Source: a virus. Taken from it: DNA of 64,000 nucleotides. The notes beneath the pieces were generated by a model. The model saw nothing but the letters and a program-made list of their open reading frames with translations, was not told the origin of the DNA and made no database searches. Positions 18,126 through 29,332 of this stretch are shown one piece after another. Where the stretch lies: IMG/VR virus record IMGVR_UViG_3300027906_000009, positions 27,315 through 91,314 of that record. One strand, given 5' to 3'. Positions within the stretch are counted from its first letter, which is position 1. Each line of letters begins with the position of its first letter. The translations under genes were made by a program, and so were the position numbers.

Positions 18126-18961
18126 ACATCTTCTCCCCTCTTGTAGTATCCGTTCTGCTTTTCTGTTTCTTCTTTCATTATCACATCTTTGTCAGTTTTT
18201 ATTTTAAATAATTTATTAATCTCTTTTAGTTTTTTAATTTTTCGCAGCACATCGTCGCCAGAATCGGTCTTTTCTACTTCAAAGACCTCTATCTTAAAAT
18301 TCTTAAAAGCTGAGTCTGCATTAAGTTGTTGTAAATCTAGCACTATTTTTTCTCTTAAAAGTTTAATTTTTGAGTTGTCCCTGAAGATTATTTCGTCTGA
18401 GGCTAAGTCCACAAACTTTTCTGCGGAATACATGCTGGGATTCTCTATGTCTCCTCTCTCTTCCTTTAGGTTAAATTCTGGTATTATATGGATTGTTGGC
18501 CTTTTTCTTGGCACACCTGAGCCTGTGATCTCTGAAAAGGTTATTTTTTCAAATTCTTTACCAAAATTGCGAAGATCAAATCGTGGTGCTTGTTGCACTC
18601 CTATATTCTTATTATTTAAAGGGTATAATAATATTTTTTCTTGTATTTTTTCTGCCACCTCTTTTATGATTGGTTCAAAAATATCTCTTTCTTTGCTTTC
18701 TATTTTCCTAGACTCCAAATCAAAACGTTCTTCTACGGGGCTTGTTAAATATTGTGTCTTTAATTTTGGAGTATTTTTCAAGATCCTGTCTTTGACATCG
18801 TTCTGGTGCTCGACAAAACCTGCACACTGAGAATTATATAATATATCATCATCAAAAAATTGATAAAACTGCGGCTTAAAAGACCCTATTGAATATAAAT
18901 ATTTGCCATATTGAGTAAGCTGTATATCCATAACTTCTTGTTGTTTGTCAAAAAATACCAT
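18122..18961 (-). CDS. Conserved virion protein (FFDKQQEVMDIQLTQYGK family)
   Basis: A 279-residue protein. The first 75 residues (FFDKQQEVMDIQLTQYGKYL, FFDDDILY, LKTQYLTSP) match my memory of a conserved protein of marine T4-like phages found in structural gene blocks. The remainder is charged and helical, ending in a Lys/Glu-rich tail. AAAAGGA precedes the ATG at good spacing, 12 bases after the stop of the giant gene. It overlaps the next gene by four bases. Its biochemical role is unknown; N-terminal conservation next to giant tail genes suggests a structural or adaptor part. Confidence 0.75.
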   Translation of the reverse strand: MVFFDKQQEVMDIQLTQYGKYLYSIGSFKPQFYQFFDDDILYNSQCAGFVEHQNDVKDRILKNTPKLKTQYLTSPVEERFDLESRKIESKERDIFEPIIKEVAEKIQEKILLYPLNNKNIGVQQAPRFDLRNFGKEFEKITFSEITGSGVPRKRPTIHIIPEFNLKEERGDIENPSMYSAEKFVDLASDEIIFRDNSKIKLLREKIVLDLQQLNADSAFKNFKIEVFEVEKTDSGDDVLRKIKKLKEINKLFKIKTDKDVIMKEETEKQNGYYKRGEDV

Positions 18962-18973
18962 TTACTTGTCCTT

Positions 18974-21900
18974 TTAACTTTCTTTCTCTTTAATATATGT
19001 AACGCTTATTGCGTCGCTGGTGCCGATCGAATCCACAAAAGTCACAGTGTTTCCGGAAATGGTATAATCGTTTCCGGTACCTGAGGTTTGTAAAACTCCG
19101 TTAAGATAAATAGATTCTGTTCCACTTTTTATTCTAAAACCGGTTCCAGGGTTGACTGTGATTGCATTGCCAGATGGTGCTGCGGCGCCGGATGCCTTCA
19201 TTTGATGTCTAAATATCATATTGTCGAGTGCTAAAAATTTAGTCGCATCAACTTCAGATTGACCAGTTTGGATATTATCAAGAGCTTTGGGCGATAATTT
19301 GATTTTATTCTGTATGTCGTCTAATAAACTTAACTCAAATTGTGGCGCTATAGGCTCAGGCGCCTCCTGAATATCTCTTGAGAAATAATCAACTTTAGAG
19401 TCTATCTTTATCATCTCAATTATAGAGAAGAAATCATAAGGCCAATTGTATGAATATTTCGAAAATATCTCTCTATCTCTTCTGATTGTTGACTGTACAG
19501 TTTTACCTCCAAGTTCTTGGGCCCCCGAAAGGTCAAGTATATCTTCCCTATTTTTTGAAATAGAATCTTTTATAACATTGACGTAATCCGACTCTGCCCT
19601 ATATTTAACTTTAAAGACTAACCATCTTACTTCTTTTTCTAGAAAAAGTTCGGGATTTTTATATATTGAACCTTTTCCTTTGAACAGATTATCAACATCT
19701 GGCAATACTATGCTAGAAATATATTCTACATCTGTATCTATTTCACTCTGGAGAACTCTAGAATGTTGTGCAACTGAAATACTCTTTCCACTTTCTGGGT
19801 AGAGATTCTGCCACAAGTGGGAAAGATCTTCTTGTCCTATTTCAGCTTTAAATTGAAAAATATATGATACAAAAGGATCTACATCATCGTTTTTTATAAA
19901 GTCAAATTGTGGCGGAAACACATATTTGTCCATCATTCTTAACTGATAGGCTATATTTTCTTGTGCTAAAATTCCAGGATTTTCATAAAATGATTCATAC
20001 GATTCTTCTACTAATTCTGTTTCTTGGTCATTTGATGACAATCTTAAAGCATCAAGAAATTGCTGCTTTTTAAATGAGTTGTAATTTCTAGATTCTGCTA
20101 AAGATGACGGATCCATATCGAAAAACCTCAGTTCACATTCGTCTTCAAGGTAATACGGTATTGCCACTACGGCCTCACAAACTCTTTTCTTAGATGCTAG
20201 TCTTCCTAATTTATATTTTCTAGAAGGGTTTGCCTCCTGTGGGACTGAATATGCATAATTGTAAGTGTCTCTAACAAAACCAACTGCTGAAGCTAAGTCT
20301 CCCACACTAGTCTTTCCGTCGTCTCTGGCGCCTAAAATAGTTAGATAGTAACCTTTTCCTTCGTTTGTGGGCAGCTTTTCGCCATATTGGTGCCACATTC
20401 CCCTTGATGCTGTTAAATAAGGAGTACTTGAACTGTTGAATTCTTGATAATAGTTTGTTTGGTTTCGGGTTTTCCATGGGGACCCTGAAACTTGATCTAC
20501 CTGGTTGGTGGTTAAATTTAACGCGGAGACCTTATTATTTGAAAAATCCATAACTGGCGTTTCCCATCTTGGGTGTATTACCCATCTGTAATTAGCCGGG
20601 CCGTCTTGTTGGGAGGAGGTAGTTTTGCCCGGGGATCCTTGAAAATTATAATTATCTGCCGCTAGGCTTACATATCTTGTTAGATTTAGACTGGCTGAAA
20701 CCACCATCGATTCTTTAAAATTAGTATTAGTTGAGGCATTATTTGGTGATTGCATATTTGTATATGTAACACTCATTCCGTTAATAATTTCTGGTATTGT
20801 ATACCTTCTTGTTTCCGAAGGAGTAAAAGAAATCTCCGCATATGGATCTGTGTTTGGGTCTAAATATGGTGGCACATATGGCAAAAATCCATGTGAGCCC
20901 GACGTTGCGGCCTTTGTCTCCGTTAAAAAATCGACCTTTGATGGCAATACTGAGGCGCCGCCTGCAAAACCTGTTTTTCGGTTGGTCGAGTCCGTGGTGC
21001 CAAACTGACCACCAGTGCCTGATATTGTAGTATTTCCCGCATCTCCTGATTCAACTTGTGTTAAAGTTATTATATCTGTAGAGGTTGAGTAATTAGCTGT
21101 AATTAAGTTTTGGTGGCCATTTGCATGCCCTATGGCTGTTGCAAGTGAAGTACCTATTTGGTCAGGCGTATTACCAGAGGAATAGGATCCTAATGCCACT
21201 AAAATGTTACCTGAACTATCTGTGTTTCCTGTTCCGAAAGTTGTACCTGATGTGCCATTTGAAAATCCTGCGATACTTAAACCTGCTGAAAAATTTGTTG
21301 CTATAGCATTGTTGCCTGCTGTGCCGGCTGTTGCCTGGGTTAGTGTCAACTTTCTGGATCCATCATTTGAAACATTAATTGTGTTGTTATGGCCATTTGT
21401 ACTCTCTATTACAGTTTCAGCTTGGGCAATGACTGAATGCATTCCAGTTGACATACCAAAAACTTGTATTTTAACCCTGCCGCTGCTGTCTGTTTGTCCA
21501 CTGGTACTAAAGGTGTCATGTACAAAAATATATGTTTTTTCAGTTGGAGAAGACTGTGCGTCCTTCAAAGTAAAGGTTGCGCCGTTTAGATCACTAGCTT
21601 TACTTACTGCGGTTGCTATTTCTATAGTAGCAGTGGCAGCGACTGCTGCGGTGTCTAAGACAAACTTATAAGTTTTTGTTTGACTGTTTGTTGACTGTAG
21701 AGTTACTGTATTATTGTTAAGCGCGTTTCGCCAGTCTGGGTCATTTCCAGAAAGAGATGATGGTACAGACATGTCGAGCGAGCCTGATGCTGGAGTCCCA
21801 GGAACAGTTGTTGTTTCTGGTGTATATGTAGCTATTTCCGGGGTGCTTTCATCCACCGGTGGCCCGAAAGCAGAGTGCCTGTCATACATCACTACATCAT

Positions 21901-24900
21901 TATTAGTAATATAAACCCTCATTTTGTAGACAACTCCATTGTTTAATAGTGGACTAACTGGTTGTGATATAGCAGTCTGTAATTTTTCATCTTCTAAGAA
22001 AAATTTAACTGTTTCCGAAGCAAAATTACCAATTGCGCTCTTATACGGTAACATTGAGTTTACAAAACCTTGATATGTACTAGAAAAATTTATTGCGTTA
22101 TTTGTGATAGTTTTTTGCCTATTCAAGGTGCCAAATGTAGGAGGATACTCATTAACCTTTAAATATTCCCTTGTGCCATAAAAAATACTGGCGCTTGGGT
22201 GTGGTTCATTATCAGGAACTATCTGGTTGTATAGCCTCTCGGGATATAAAAGATCATCAAAATTTACTCTCCTGGATGTTTCCCCTTTTAATCTTGGTAT
22301 ACCTGAATCAACAGTATTATTTATCAGAGAGCCCGTATAGCAAACACTTGATCCCAAACTCGCTCCATCAAAATTTCCAATAGGTATATAAACTTTACTG
22401 TTGACCAAATAATTTTCAAAAGCTCCGTCAGTCGAGGAAAATAGAGGATAATCAACTGCAAGGCCAGATTTAATAGAATTAAATAAAACACCTGGTGCTA
22501 GGAGCGGCTTTGAAACTTTAGATTTTGTATTCTCTATCTTCAAATCTAACAGAGCCAGTGCAGTACCCTCTGTTATTTGTGTGTTAGATATATAACTGGC
22601 GTTATAAGAGCCTGATTTTAAATAATTTCTGTGGAAAATTTCTGATACTTGGACTGCACGTTCTGCAGGATACATTCCCCTATATGGCAAAAATCTTTTT
22701 GCTGCAGAGCATTTTAGTGTTAATTTGCCAGCGAATAAATCTACATTTTGATTATCTAAATTTTCCTGAAATGGTTGAAAATATTTCATAAAATCAGAAG
22801 TAGAATATGTTTTAAAAAATTGAGTCCCTATCGATATATCACCCGATGATGAGTGATAAATCGCTCCTGTCAAATGTAAAAAGTCGTCTGTAATGGTAGG
22901 ATTATCCAAATCCGAAGAAGCATATATATCTTCTATATATTTACTTATTGTAAATTCTGGTATTATAGAATAGTTTTGACCTACAAGTCTAATTTCTTCT
23001 GCATATTTGTCGTAAGAATCGTAAAACGGTCCGATTTTGTTGCTTGAGGTTGCTTCCCACAATGATTCTCCTGCCAAGAATTCGTCGGATCCGAAAATTT
23101 GCGGGATTCTTCTGTTATAGATAGGTGCAAATGGGGGGGCGCCTCGCAAGAAATTATTTCCAAGTGGAAAAATACTATAATCATTTTGTAAAATTCCTTC
23201 GTTTCTTGTAGCCTGATCTCGATTGTTCGAGAATTGGGTCCCATCATTAAAGAAAGATGATGTAATGCTGATTGGTTTAGTAGAGAAATCACTTCTAGAA
23301 TCCAAAACCCATTTACTTGTTTTAATCATGGACCTACTATTTTCAGAAGCAAACGGATTATAAGTCATCTTATGGCTCATGAGGTCGACCATTTCATAGG
23401 TTCCAAAATAATCTTTTTGAAACTCTTTGTGGTTAATTATTTGGGTTGGCTGTAAAAATAACTTTTGATCATAAGCTGATTGGCTTACTAAATAATCTGA
23501 ATAATTTAAATTTCCTGTTAAAGCTAGAGATCTGTTTGCAAGTTTAGAGTCCCATCCAAAAAACTTAAATTTTTCTCTAGTTCTTGCATTTTTTGTATAT
23601 GTATTTATTTCTCTTGGATATATCGTTTCTAAATAATTTAGTTCTGTTTTGTTATATTGTCCCCTGATTAGGTCTAATCTACCTATCGTGTTATTTAGTA
23701 TTTTTAAATTTTCGTGATCTAAAAATGGCTCTTCTTCAAACCTTATCAGGTCTGACATCTCTTGATTTGCGAATCCTGTAATGTTATTTTGTAATGGCAA
23801 ACTAAGTGTGAAACTTGGCATTAATTGTATATTTTCTCGAGATGAAGCCCTGTACGCTTCTAGTACAATCTCATGAAAAAACTGGTCGAAATTCCACATC
23901 GACTCAAGTTGACGCTGGTTTAAGTTCCTAGCTTGATTGTCTCCTAGAAACCCAAACAACTGGCCGGATTCATAAGTATGTATACTTAAACTAAGCGGCT
24001 TGTATTTTGAAGTGGCCATAACTTCTTTAAAGTTAGTAATGCTCCTAGGCTTTGCAAAAGTTCGATTGTCTTCTTCTGTCCTGGAGTAATCAAATTGATA
24101 CCCCTGCCTGTGTGATGTAAATGGCACCTTTGATGTGAACACCGCTGAAAATATATTGTTTTTCTTGTGAGCCCTGGATATGGCGTGCTGGGATCCTCTT
24201 ATTTGTTTCCACGATGGCCAGCCGTATGGGCCTTGGCGGTTTAATATTATAGAATTTAATGTTGATGCATCCCCAAAGAAACCAGATGCTGTTCGAATTG
24301 AATTTTCCGGGTTACCGCGGTGCATAGTATCAGGATTAATAAGGTTATTTACAAAATCTTGTTTGGTACCAGTAAAAATCTGATCCGTGCCGAGTGTGTT
24401 TGTATTTATAGACAAGGGTTCCAAAACAATTGTATTTAAATTCACAAAGTCAACAGGCGTGAACGTGCCGGCTGTGAATGAAGCATCCTCTGCGCCGTAA
24501 ATTTGTGTTGCACCTCCGAAGGTGCCGGCGCCGAGTTCACTAGATGCCAAAAAAGTTATACTTGACTCTGATTTTATACCGGCAGCATGCTCATAGGTGT
24601 GTTGATGTCCTGAATTGCCATTAAGTCTTGTAAAGTTCAACGGCAGGAGCGCAGAAGCGGTGATCCACAGGTATCCAATATCAGTTTGAGGTATCTCATG
24701 TTGTACGAATAAATTATCTGGCTTGTAATAAATATCTCCCGTCATGCTCGGACTCAATGGGCCGGACATAAACCTTCTATAATTTCTATTAGTTTTATGT
24801 ATTGACGCTTGAGTTGTAGAACCCGAACGGTACCCAAACCGTTCAGAATATTCTGAAGATAAATTATTAAGAACCCCTCTAACCAGAGTGTTTCTGTAAT

Positions 24901-27900
24901 TTATTGTACTGTATACTGAAAATTCCTCTGCTTCTCTATCCAAACCATACTTTCCGGATGTTTCGGGGCCGCCCGGTGGGGAAAATCTATTTACGAAAAC
25001 ATGTTCTCTTCTTGTTCTATCTGGTACGAAATGGTTTACTGTGCCTATTATATATTCTGATTTATTAAGAGATCCTGTTAAATTTTTACCTTCTTGTTCT
25101 ACTAAATAATTATTATTATTTGTTCTGCCGGCTGTTTGCACTATTTCATAATCTTTGTGATAATTTCCTTGCTTAATTGGGTCTGTGGAAGCTTTTATGT
25201 TGGCCATGCTATAAAGTCTACTAGATTCTATAGGACTATGAAACATGGTACTATACCTATCTGAAGTTTCGATAGTAAGTGAACTGGTAGTTTCTGATAT
25301 TTTATATGCTTCGATTCTTTCTAAAGTTTGCCCTATTTTGTTTTTTCTGTGAGGGGGCCTAACATCAAGAAAATCAGGCTTATTTATTTTTAGCGAATCT
25401 CCCATAAAGTGGTTATTCGTTATTTTTAATTGTGTTTTAAACTTGCTAAAGTCTGTGCCGACTGAAGAACTGTATAAAGAAAAAGGTAATACAAAGTCTG
25501 CATCTGCATTATTATAATCCTGAATGCCAGAAACATTAGTTTTTGATGTATATCTTTCTTTTTGAATTGGTCTCGTGATGTCATCGCATTGTTTAAACTC
25601 ATATATATCATCTGATGATATTGTTATATTTGTGTTATTTTGATATATTATCTTGTAGAGATCTTCAACTTTATTGGTGTCTTTATTATGCCCTATATTT
25701 AAAATCTTCTGCTTTGTAATTGTGTGTTTGTAGGGCCTAACTAGGTTTCTTAAAGCGTACTTTCTAAAATTGTTTCCTGGGTATGAATTTGAGATTTTAG
25801 TGGTCAATGTATCTTTAATCTCTTTTCTCCCTGTGCTGGTGGGTACCTCTTTTCTATCCTTTTGCCATAAACAATTTTTATTTTCCTGTTGGTCGTGATG
25901 GCCATGCTCCCAATCATATAGCAGTTCATTTATTGACAACATATTAGTTTCAAGTTTTGGTGGCTTAGTATCTATTATCGCGTATTTATGGTGATATTTA
26001 TTTCTTTCAAGTGCATGACTTTCAACTACATTGTGCATGCCTGTGTTGTAAATTGTCGATGCGGCCAGTGTATGCTCCACAAGATTTCCAAACGAGGCGC
26101 CTATCCATTTATAATAATTAACAAATTTTTCAAAACTAATCTCATTCTGTACATTTTCAAAATATTTTTCTTTCAAATATTGCAATAATTTATAATTTGC
26201 TCGATATCTGTTAACTGGTTCACCTATAGCGTTATTAAGCAATTCAACTCCAGAAAAGAAACTTATCATATCTTTAGAAATCACCTCATACATGCTTTTT
26301 TCAAAAGATAGAATATTTGTTTCTGGAGTTAAAGAAAAATCAAATTTATCTACTGGGTTTTCTTTTAACTGTACTTGGTCTAAACCCTTAATGCTTGCTA
26401 ATGGAGTATTTTTAATTTGGTTTATGTAATCCACATACACTATATCTGTCAACTTATTGTCAAAACCATGAGATTTAAAATCATAATTGGTCGACAGGTC
26501 AGAATCATATATTGGAGATGTAATATCTTGTCCGGATGTTTCATCCTCAATAGTGAAATTTGCCGTGTTATTATTAGAAACTTTACTAAAATTTATTCTA
26601 AAAAGTTTTGTGTTTTCTGATTTTATAGTTTGATCTGTGTTAATTTGTTTTGGTCTTAATTTTTGTCTTCCCCTGTGAGTGAAAGTCTTACTTCTTAATT
26701 GCAATTCTTCGTCTGTTAATTGATCCTTCCAAGCACTAAAATTGAGTATTCTTATATCGGTCTTATCTATAACTGAACCTGTAATGTTAGTCTTATTTGC
26801 TCCAATAAAAATAGTTTTATTCGCAGAGTTAAACAGATTGTAATTTGCCCTAGACAATTCTGATGTCAATGAAAAACTATCCATCAATTTATCATCAATA
26901 TAGTTGTATCCTGAAAATATAATTTCATATTTTTCAGTTCCGTGATCAATGAGTGGGCTGCTTGTCTTCTTTCTTATTCTTAGTGATACGTTCCACCTTG
27001 AATCATCGTAGACCTTTTTCAGAAATGGTGTCTTCAAATCTTGTGATAAAAATTTACTAGATTTTAAGACAAAACGCGCTTTGGGATCTACAAGATTTTG
27101 CTTCTCAACAATCACAGTAAAATTGGCATTGTCCGGCGAAGGTGTTACAAAATTATTTTGTACCCCAGATACCTGTTTTATACCGAAAACACTAGATGTA
27201 GATATTTCGTGCTGAGCTTCGACTCTTTTTGCAAAAATAAATGAGCCTTCAAAAGTATACTCGTTTGGCACAGTTGAAGTCGGTATAAAACTTGAGTCGC
27301 CGGCTGATGTGTAGAATTGGTGTAAATTTGCGGAGCTATTATCTCGAAAATTTATTATTTGAACTCTTTCTGCCTTTTTTTCAGTCTTATTGTCTTTAAA
27401 CGGGATTTCACCGCCCACTAGAGAATAAACATCACTAATAACGTCAGTTGAGACGCCGGCTAATTTATATATTGCAGCATACCCAGCTTCAGTGCCTTTT
27501 TTATTGAATATCGCCCTTCGATAATTTTTAATATTTTGATGTATAGTCCTTGCACTGACTTGCGTTGGTTTAGTATATCTAAGGTGGCCGGAAATTTGCT
27601 CCATCTGGTCTAGTAAGGGCTCCTCTTCCTGCAAAATCATTGATGTCATATCTGTGTCAATACCTTCATCCTCTGCTTGTTCTAGCGGTAGCCTTCCAGT
27701 ATTCTGGTTTGATAATCCTGTTTGTATATACTCATCAACACAACCTACAAAGTATTTGTCCCCGTAATCTAAATAATTTTCGTCATAGGATCCTGTAGTG
27801 TTTGTTCCCGCTTGAATCACACCGTCCCAATTGGGGCCTCTAGAGCGAAGAGTAGCATCGAGTTTATTTCTTACTTCATCAAATTGCACTGCCATCATTT

Positions 27901-29332
27901 GCAGGAGTATTTGAAATTCTCGCTTACTTTCACTGTCTTGTTCAACAAAATCCTGGCGCGCCCATTCCGGTATAAATCTTTCTAAATTATTATTGTTCAA
28001 CCTATCGTAAGCTTCTCCAATCTTTCTGGTTTTTGATATTAGTTTTTGAACTGTCTGATCTGAATTTTCTAATATCGGAGTCTGGACTTCTGTATTTTTT
28101 GTTGCTTGTGATTGATTGATCGCTGATTCTGGTATTAGAGTATTTTCATCATATTCTCTTATTCTTCCTGTTATTTCGTTTCCAGAATAATCAAAAACCA
28201 AACTATCTTTTTTTGTCTTGCCAATTGGTGGCTTATTGAAATTGTAATATAGGCCCATTCTAGACGTATATTCCTTATTAGAAAAATCATTTGCAAACAC
28301 TTTTTTATCAAAGTAGCGGCCGATTTCTCTATTGTTCCTAAGTCCCTTCCAATATTTGAAGTCGTCCAAAGAACCCGAAAACGAACCGGGTGATGAGGTT
28401 GCAGTATTATCTTTTCCTATTTTTCCACAAATATAGGATTTTACTTCTGGCATTTCTCCTATTCCAGACTGCGTTACAGTCTGGTTTATCTGGCCATCTA
28501 CATAAAGTTTAAATTTTAAATTATTATTTATTTTAATAGCAGAGACAGCATAATGGTGCCACTTGCCATCACCGACACTAGCAGTAGTAATTGGCTGTAC
28601 TGGGTCTGCAGGGTCTCCTATTTGAATGTCTGTAGAGCCGGTTGTTGCCGTTGTATATGTGACGCGGAATGGTGAGCCGGCGGAGGCCGACAAATGAAGC
28701 TTAAACTTAGCTTGATTTTCTGGTTGAGTACTTCCTGGTAATGTACCAATATCAAAGACAACTTCTTGTTGTTTTGAAGCATTAAACCCATCCTTTTTCA
28801 TCCAAAACTCTACAGTATTTCCCTTTGAAGGACTTAATAAAACCCCTGGTTCGTCATTGCTAAGTTGTCCCAAGAATTCAATTTGGGGTATTTTTCCCGC
28901 TCCTCCATTAAATTCTATGTACTGTTTGTAATTAAATCTAACGCTGCCGACTGCGCCTGGCCATTTTTGATTGAAAAGAGCAGTATCTAGACTTGGTGAG
29001 GTCATATACCAATCATAGTGTTCCTCTTGGGTGCCATCAAAGGGATAGTAATTAATTATGTTGTATATTGCATCTACATAATATTGTTGCGCGCTGCCAT
29101 AAAACGCAAAAGTAGAAGGATCAAAAGAATTGATTGGTGGTCGAAAAGCATCCATAAAAGATTGTTGCTTTGATATCAGCGAATCTGATTCTGCCTCATT
29201 TGATAATTTATTATTTTTCTGATTTAGGTGGGCCCTATTTGATCTTTTAAAATACTCTTCTTTTCTTTTATCCGCGGCAGTAGCTATAGTAATTTCCTGG
29301 CTATTTCCGTCTTTGCTGCTAAAATCTGTCAT
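18974..29332 (-). CDS. Giant virion protein (3452 residues) with LamG and GNT-repeat modules
   Basis: The largest gene in the window. Residues about 175-345 form a LamG/concanavalin-like domain (NTVEFWMKK, GKWHHYAVSA, LYVDGQ, GSLDDFKYW), which usually binds carbohydrate or acts as a structural jellyroll. After it come more than 2000 residues of polar, beta-rich sequence with no domain that I recognise. Around residues 2620-2800 are two GNT-type modules (LTLTQATAGTAGNNAI and ITLTQVESGDAGNTTI). The C-terminal 65 residues form a tail-fibre-like beta module (SIYLNGVLQTSGTGNDYT). The start is a TAATG overlap with the upstream stop. It probably contributes to a tail or baseplate appendage and receptor contact; location is inferred. 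Confidence 0.82.
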   Translation of the reverse strand: MTDFSSKDGNSQEITIATAADKRKEEYFKRSNRAHLNQKNNKLSNEAESDSLISKQQSFMDAFRPPINSFDPSTFAFYGSAQQYYVDAIYNIINYYPFDGTQEEHYDWYMTSPSLDTALFNQKWPGAVGSVRFNYKQYIEFNGGAGKIPQIEFLGQLSNDEPGVLLSPSKGNTVEFWMKKDGFNASKQQEVVFDIGTLPGSTQPENQAKFKLHLSASAGSPFRVTYTTATTGSTDIQIGDPADPVQPITTASVGDGKWHHYAVSAIKINNNLKFKLYVDGQINQTVTQSGIGEMPEVKSYICGKIGKDNTATSSPGSFSGSLDDFKYWKGLRNNREIGRYFDKKVFANDFSNKEYTSRMGLYYNFNKPPIGKTKKDSLVFDYSGNEITGRIREYDENTLIPESAINQSQATKNTEVQTPILENSDQTVQKLISKTRKIGEAYDRLNNNNLERFIPEWARQDFVEQDSESKREFQILLQMMAVQFDEVRNKLDATLRSRGPNWDGVIQAGTNTTGSYDENYLDYGDKYFVGCVDEYIQTGLSNQNTGRLPLEQAEDEGIDTDMTSMILQEEEPLLDQMEQISGHLRYTKPTQVSARTIHQNIKNYRRAIFNKKGTEAGYAAIYKLAGVSTDVISDVYSLVGGEIPFKDNKTEKKAERVQIINFRDNSSANLHQFYTSAGDSSFIPTSTVPNEYTFEGSFIFAKRVEAQHEISTSSVFGIKQVSGVQNNFVTPSPDNANFTVIVEKQNLVDPKARFVLKSSKFLSQDLKTPFLKKVYDDSRWNVSLRIRKKTSSPLIDHGTEKYEIIFSGYNYIDDKLMDSFSLTSELSRANYNLFNSANKTIFIGANKTNITGSVIDKTDIRILNFSAWKDQLTDEELQLRSKTFTHRGRQKLRPKQINTDQTIKSENTKLFRINFSKVSNNNTANFTIEDETSGQDITSPIYDSDLSTNYDFKSHGFDNKLTDIVYVDYINQIKNTPLASIKGLDQVQLKENPVDKFDFSLTPETNILSFEKSMYEVISKDMISFFSGVELLNNAIGEPVNRYRANYKLLQYLKEKYFENVQNEISFEKFVNYYKWIGASFGNLVEHTLAASTIYNTGMHNVVESHALERNKYHHKYAIIDTKPPKLETNMLSINELLYDWEHGHHDQQENKNCLWQKDRKEVPTSTGRKEIKDTLTTKISNSYPGNNFRKYALRNLVRPYKHTITKQKILNIGHNKDTNKVEDLYKIIYQNNTNITISSDDIYEFKQCDDITRPIQKERYTSKTNVSGIQDYNNADADFVLPFSLYSSSVGTDFSKFKTQLKITNNHFMGDSLKINKPDFLDVRPPHRKNKIGQTLERIEAYKISETTSSLTIETSDRYSTMFHSPIESSRLYSMANIKASTDPIKQGNYHKDYEIVQTAGRTNNNNYLVEQEGKNLTGSLNKSEYIIGTVNHFVPDRTRREHVFVNRFSPPGGPETSGKYGLDREAEEFSVYSTINYRNTLVRGVLNNLSSEYSERFGYRSGSTTQASIHKTNRNYRRFMSGPLSPSMTGDIYYKPDNLFVQHEIPQTDIGYLWITASALLPLNFTRLNGNSGHQHTYEHAAGIKSESSITFLASSELGAGTFGGATQIYGAEDASFTAGTFTPVDFVNLNTIVLEPLSINTNTLGTDQIFTGTKQDFVNNLINPDTMHRGNPENSIRTASGFFGDASTLNSIILNRQGPYGWPSWKQIRGSQHAISRAHKKNNIFSAVFTSKVPFTSHRQGYQFDYSRTEEDNRTFAKPRSITNFKEVMATSKYKPLSLSIHTYESGQLFGFLGDNQARNLNQRQLESMWNFDQFFHEIVLEAYRASSRENIQLMPSFTLSLPLQNNITGFANQEMSDLIRFEEEPFLDHENLKILNNTIGRLDLIRGQYNKTELNYLETIYPREINTYTKNARTREKFKFFGWDSKLANRSLALTGNLNYSDYLVSQSAYDQKLFLQPTQIINHKEFQKDYFGTYEMVDLMSHKMTYNPFASENSRSMIKTSKWVLDSRSDFSTKPISITSSFFNDGTQFSNNRDQATRNEGILQNDYSIFPLGNNFLRGAPPFAPIYNRRIPQIFGSDEFLAGESLWEATSSNKIGPFYDSYDKYAEEIRLVGQNYSIIPEFTISKYIEDIYASSDLDNPTITDDFLHLTGAIYHSSSGDISIGTQFFKTYSTSDFMKYFQPFQENLDNQNVDLFAGKLTLKCSAAKRFLPYRGMYPAERAVQVSEIFHRNYLKSGSYNASYISNTQITEGTALALLDLKIENTKSKVSKPLLAPGVLFNSIKSGLAVDYPLFSSTDGAFENYLVNSKVYIPIGNFDGASLGSSVCYTGSLINNTVDSGIPRLKGETSRRVNFDDLLYPERLYNQIVPDNEPHPSASIFYGTREYLKVNEYPPTFGTLNRQKTITNNAINFSSTYQGFVNSMLPYKSAIGNFASETVKFFLEDEKLQTAISQPVSPLLNNGVVYKMRVYITNNDVVMYDRHSAFGPPVDESTPEIATYTPETTTVPGTPASGSLDMSVPSSLSGNDPDWRNALNNNTVTLQSTNSQTKTYKFVLDTAAVAATATIEIATAVSKASDLNGATFTLKDAQSSPTEKTYIFVHDTFSTSGQTDSSGRVKIQVFGMSTGMHSVIAQAETVIESTNGHNNTINVSNDGSRKLTLTQATAGTAGNNAIATNFSAGLSIAGFSNGTSGTTFGTGNTDSSGNILVALGSYSSGNTPDQIGTSLATAIGHANGHQNLITANYSTSTDIITLTQVESGDAGNTTISGTGGQFGTTDSTNRKTGFAGGASVLPSKVDFLTETKAATSGSHGFLPYVPPYLDPNTDPYAEISFTPSETRRYTIPEIINGMSVTYTNMQSPNNASTNTNFKESMVVSASLNLTRYVSLAADNYNFQGSPGKTTSSQQDGPANYRWVIHPRWETPVMDFSNNKVSALNLTTNQVDQVSGSPWKTRNQTNYYQEFNSSSTPYLTASRGMWHQYGEKLPTNEGKGYYLTILGARDDGKTSVGDLASAVGFVRDTYNYAYSVPQEANPSRKYKLGRLASKKRVCEAVVAIPYYLEDECELRFFDMDPSSLAESRNYNSFKKQQFLDALRLSSNDQETELVEESYESFYENPGILAQENIAYQLRMMDKYVFPPQFDFIKNDDVDPFVSYIFQFKAEIGQEDLSHLWQNLYPESGKSISVAQHSRVLQSEIDTDVEYISSIVLPDVDNLFKGKGSIYKNPELFLEKEVRWLVFKVKYRAESDYVNVIKDSISKNREDILDLSGAQELGGKTVQSTIRRDREIFSKYSYNWPYDFFSIIEMIKIDSKVDYFSRDIQEAPEPIAPQFELSLLDDIQNKIKLSPKALDNIQTGQSEVDATKFLALDNMIFRHQMKASGAAAPSGNAITVNPGTGFRIKSGTESIYLNGVLQTSGTGNDYTISGNTVTFVDSIGTSDAISVTYIKEKES

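Noticed and set aside
18189-18830. A 213-codon plus-strand open frame
   Set aside because: It is antisense to the conserved 279-residue virion protein, has no good ribosome binding site and reads as hydrophobic low-quality sequence.
21204-21671. A 155-codon plus-strand open frame within the giant gene
   Set aside because: It mirrors the GNT-repeat modules of the minus-strand protein, whose composition keeps the opposite frame open.
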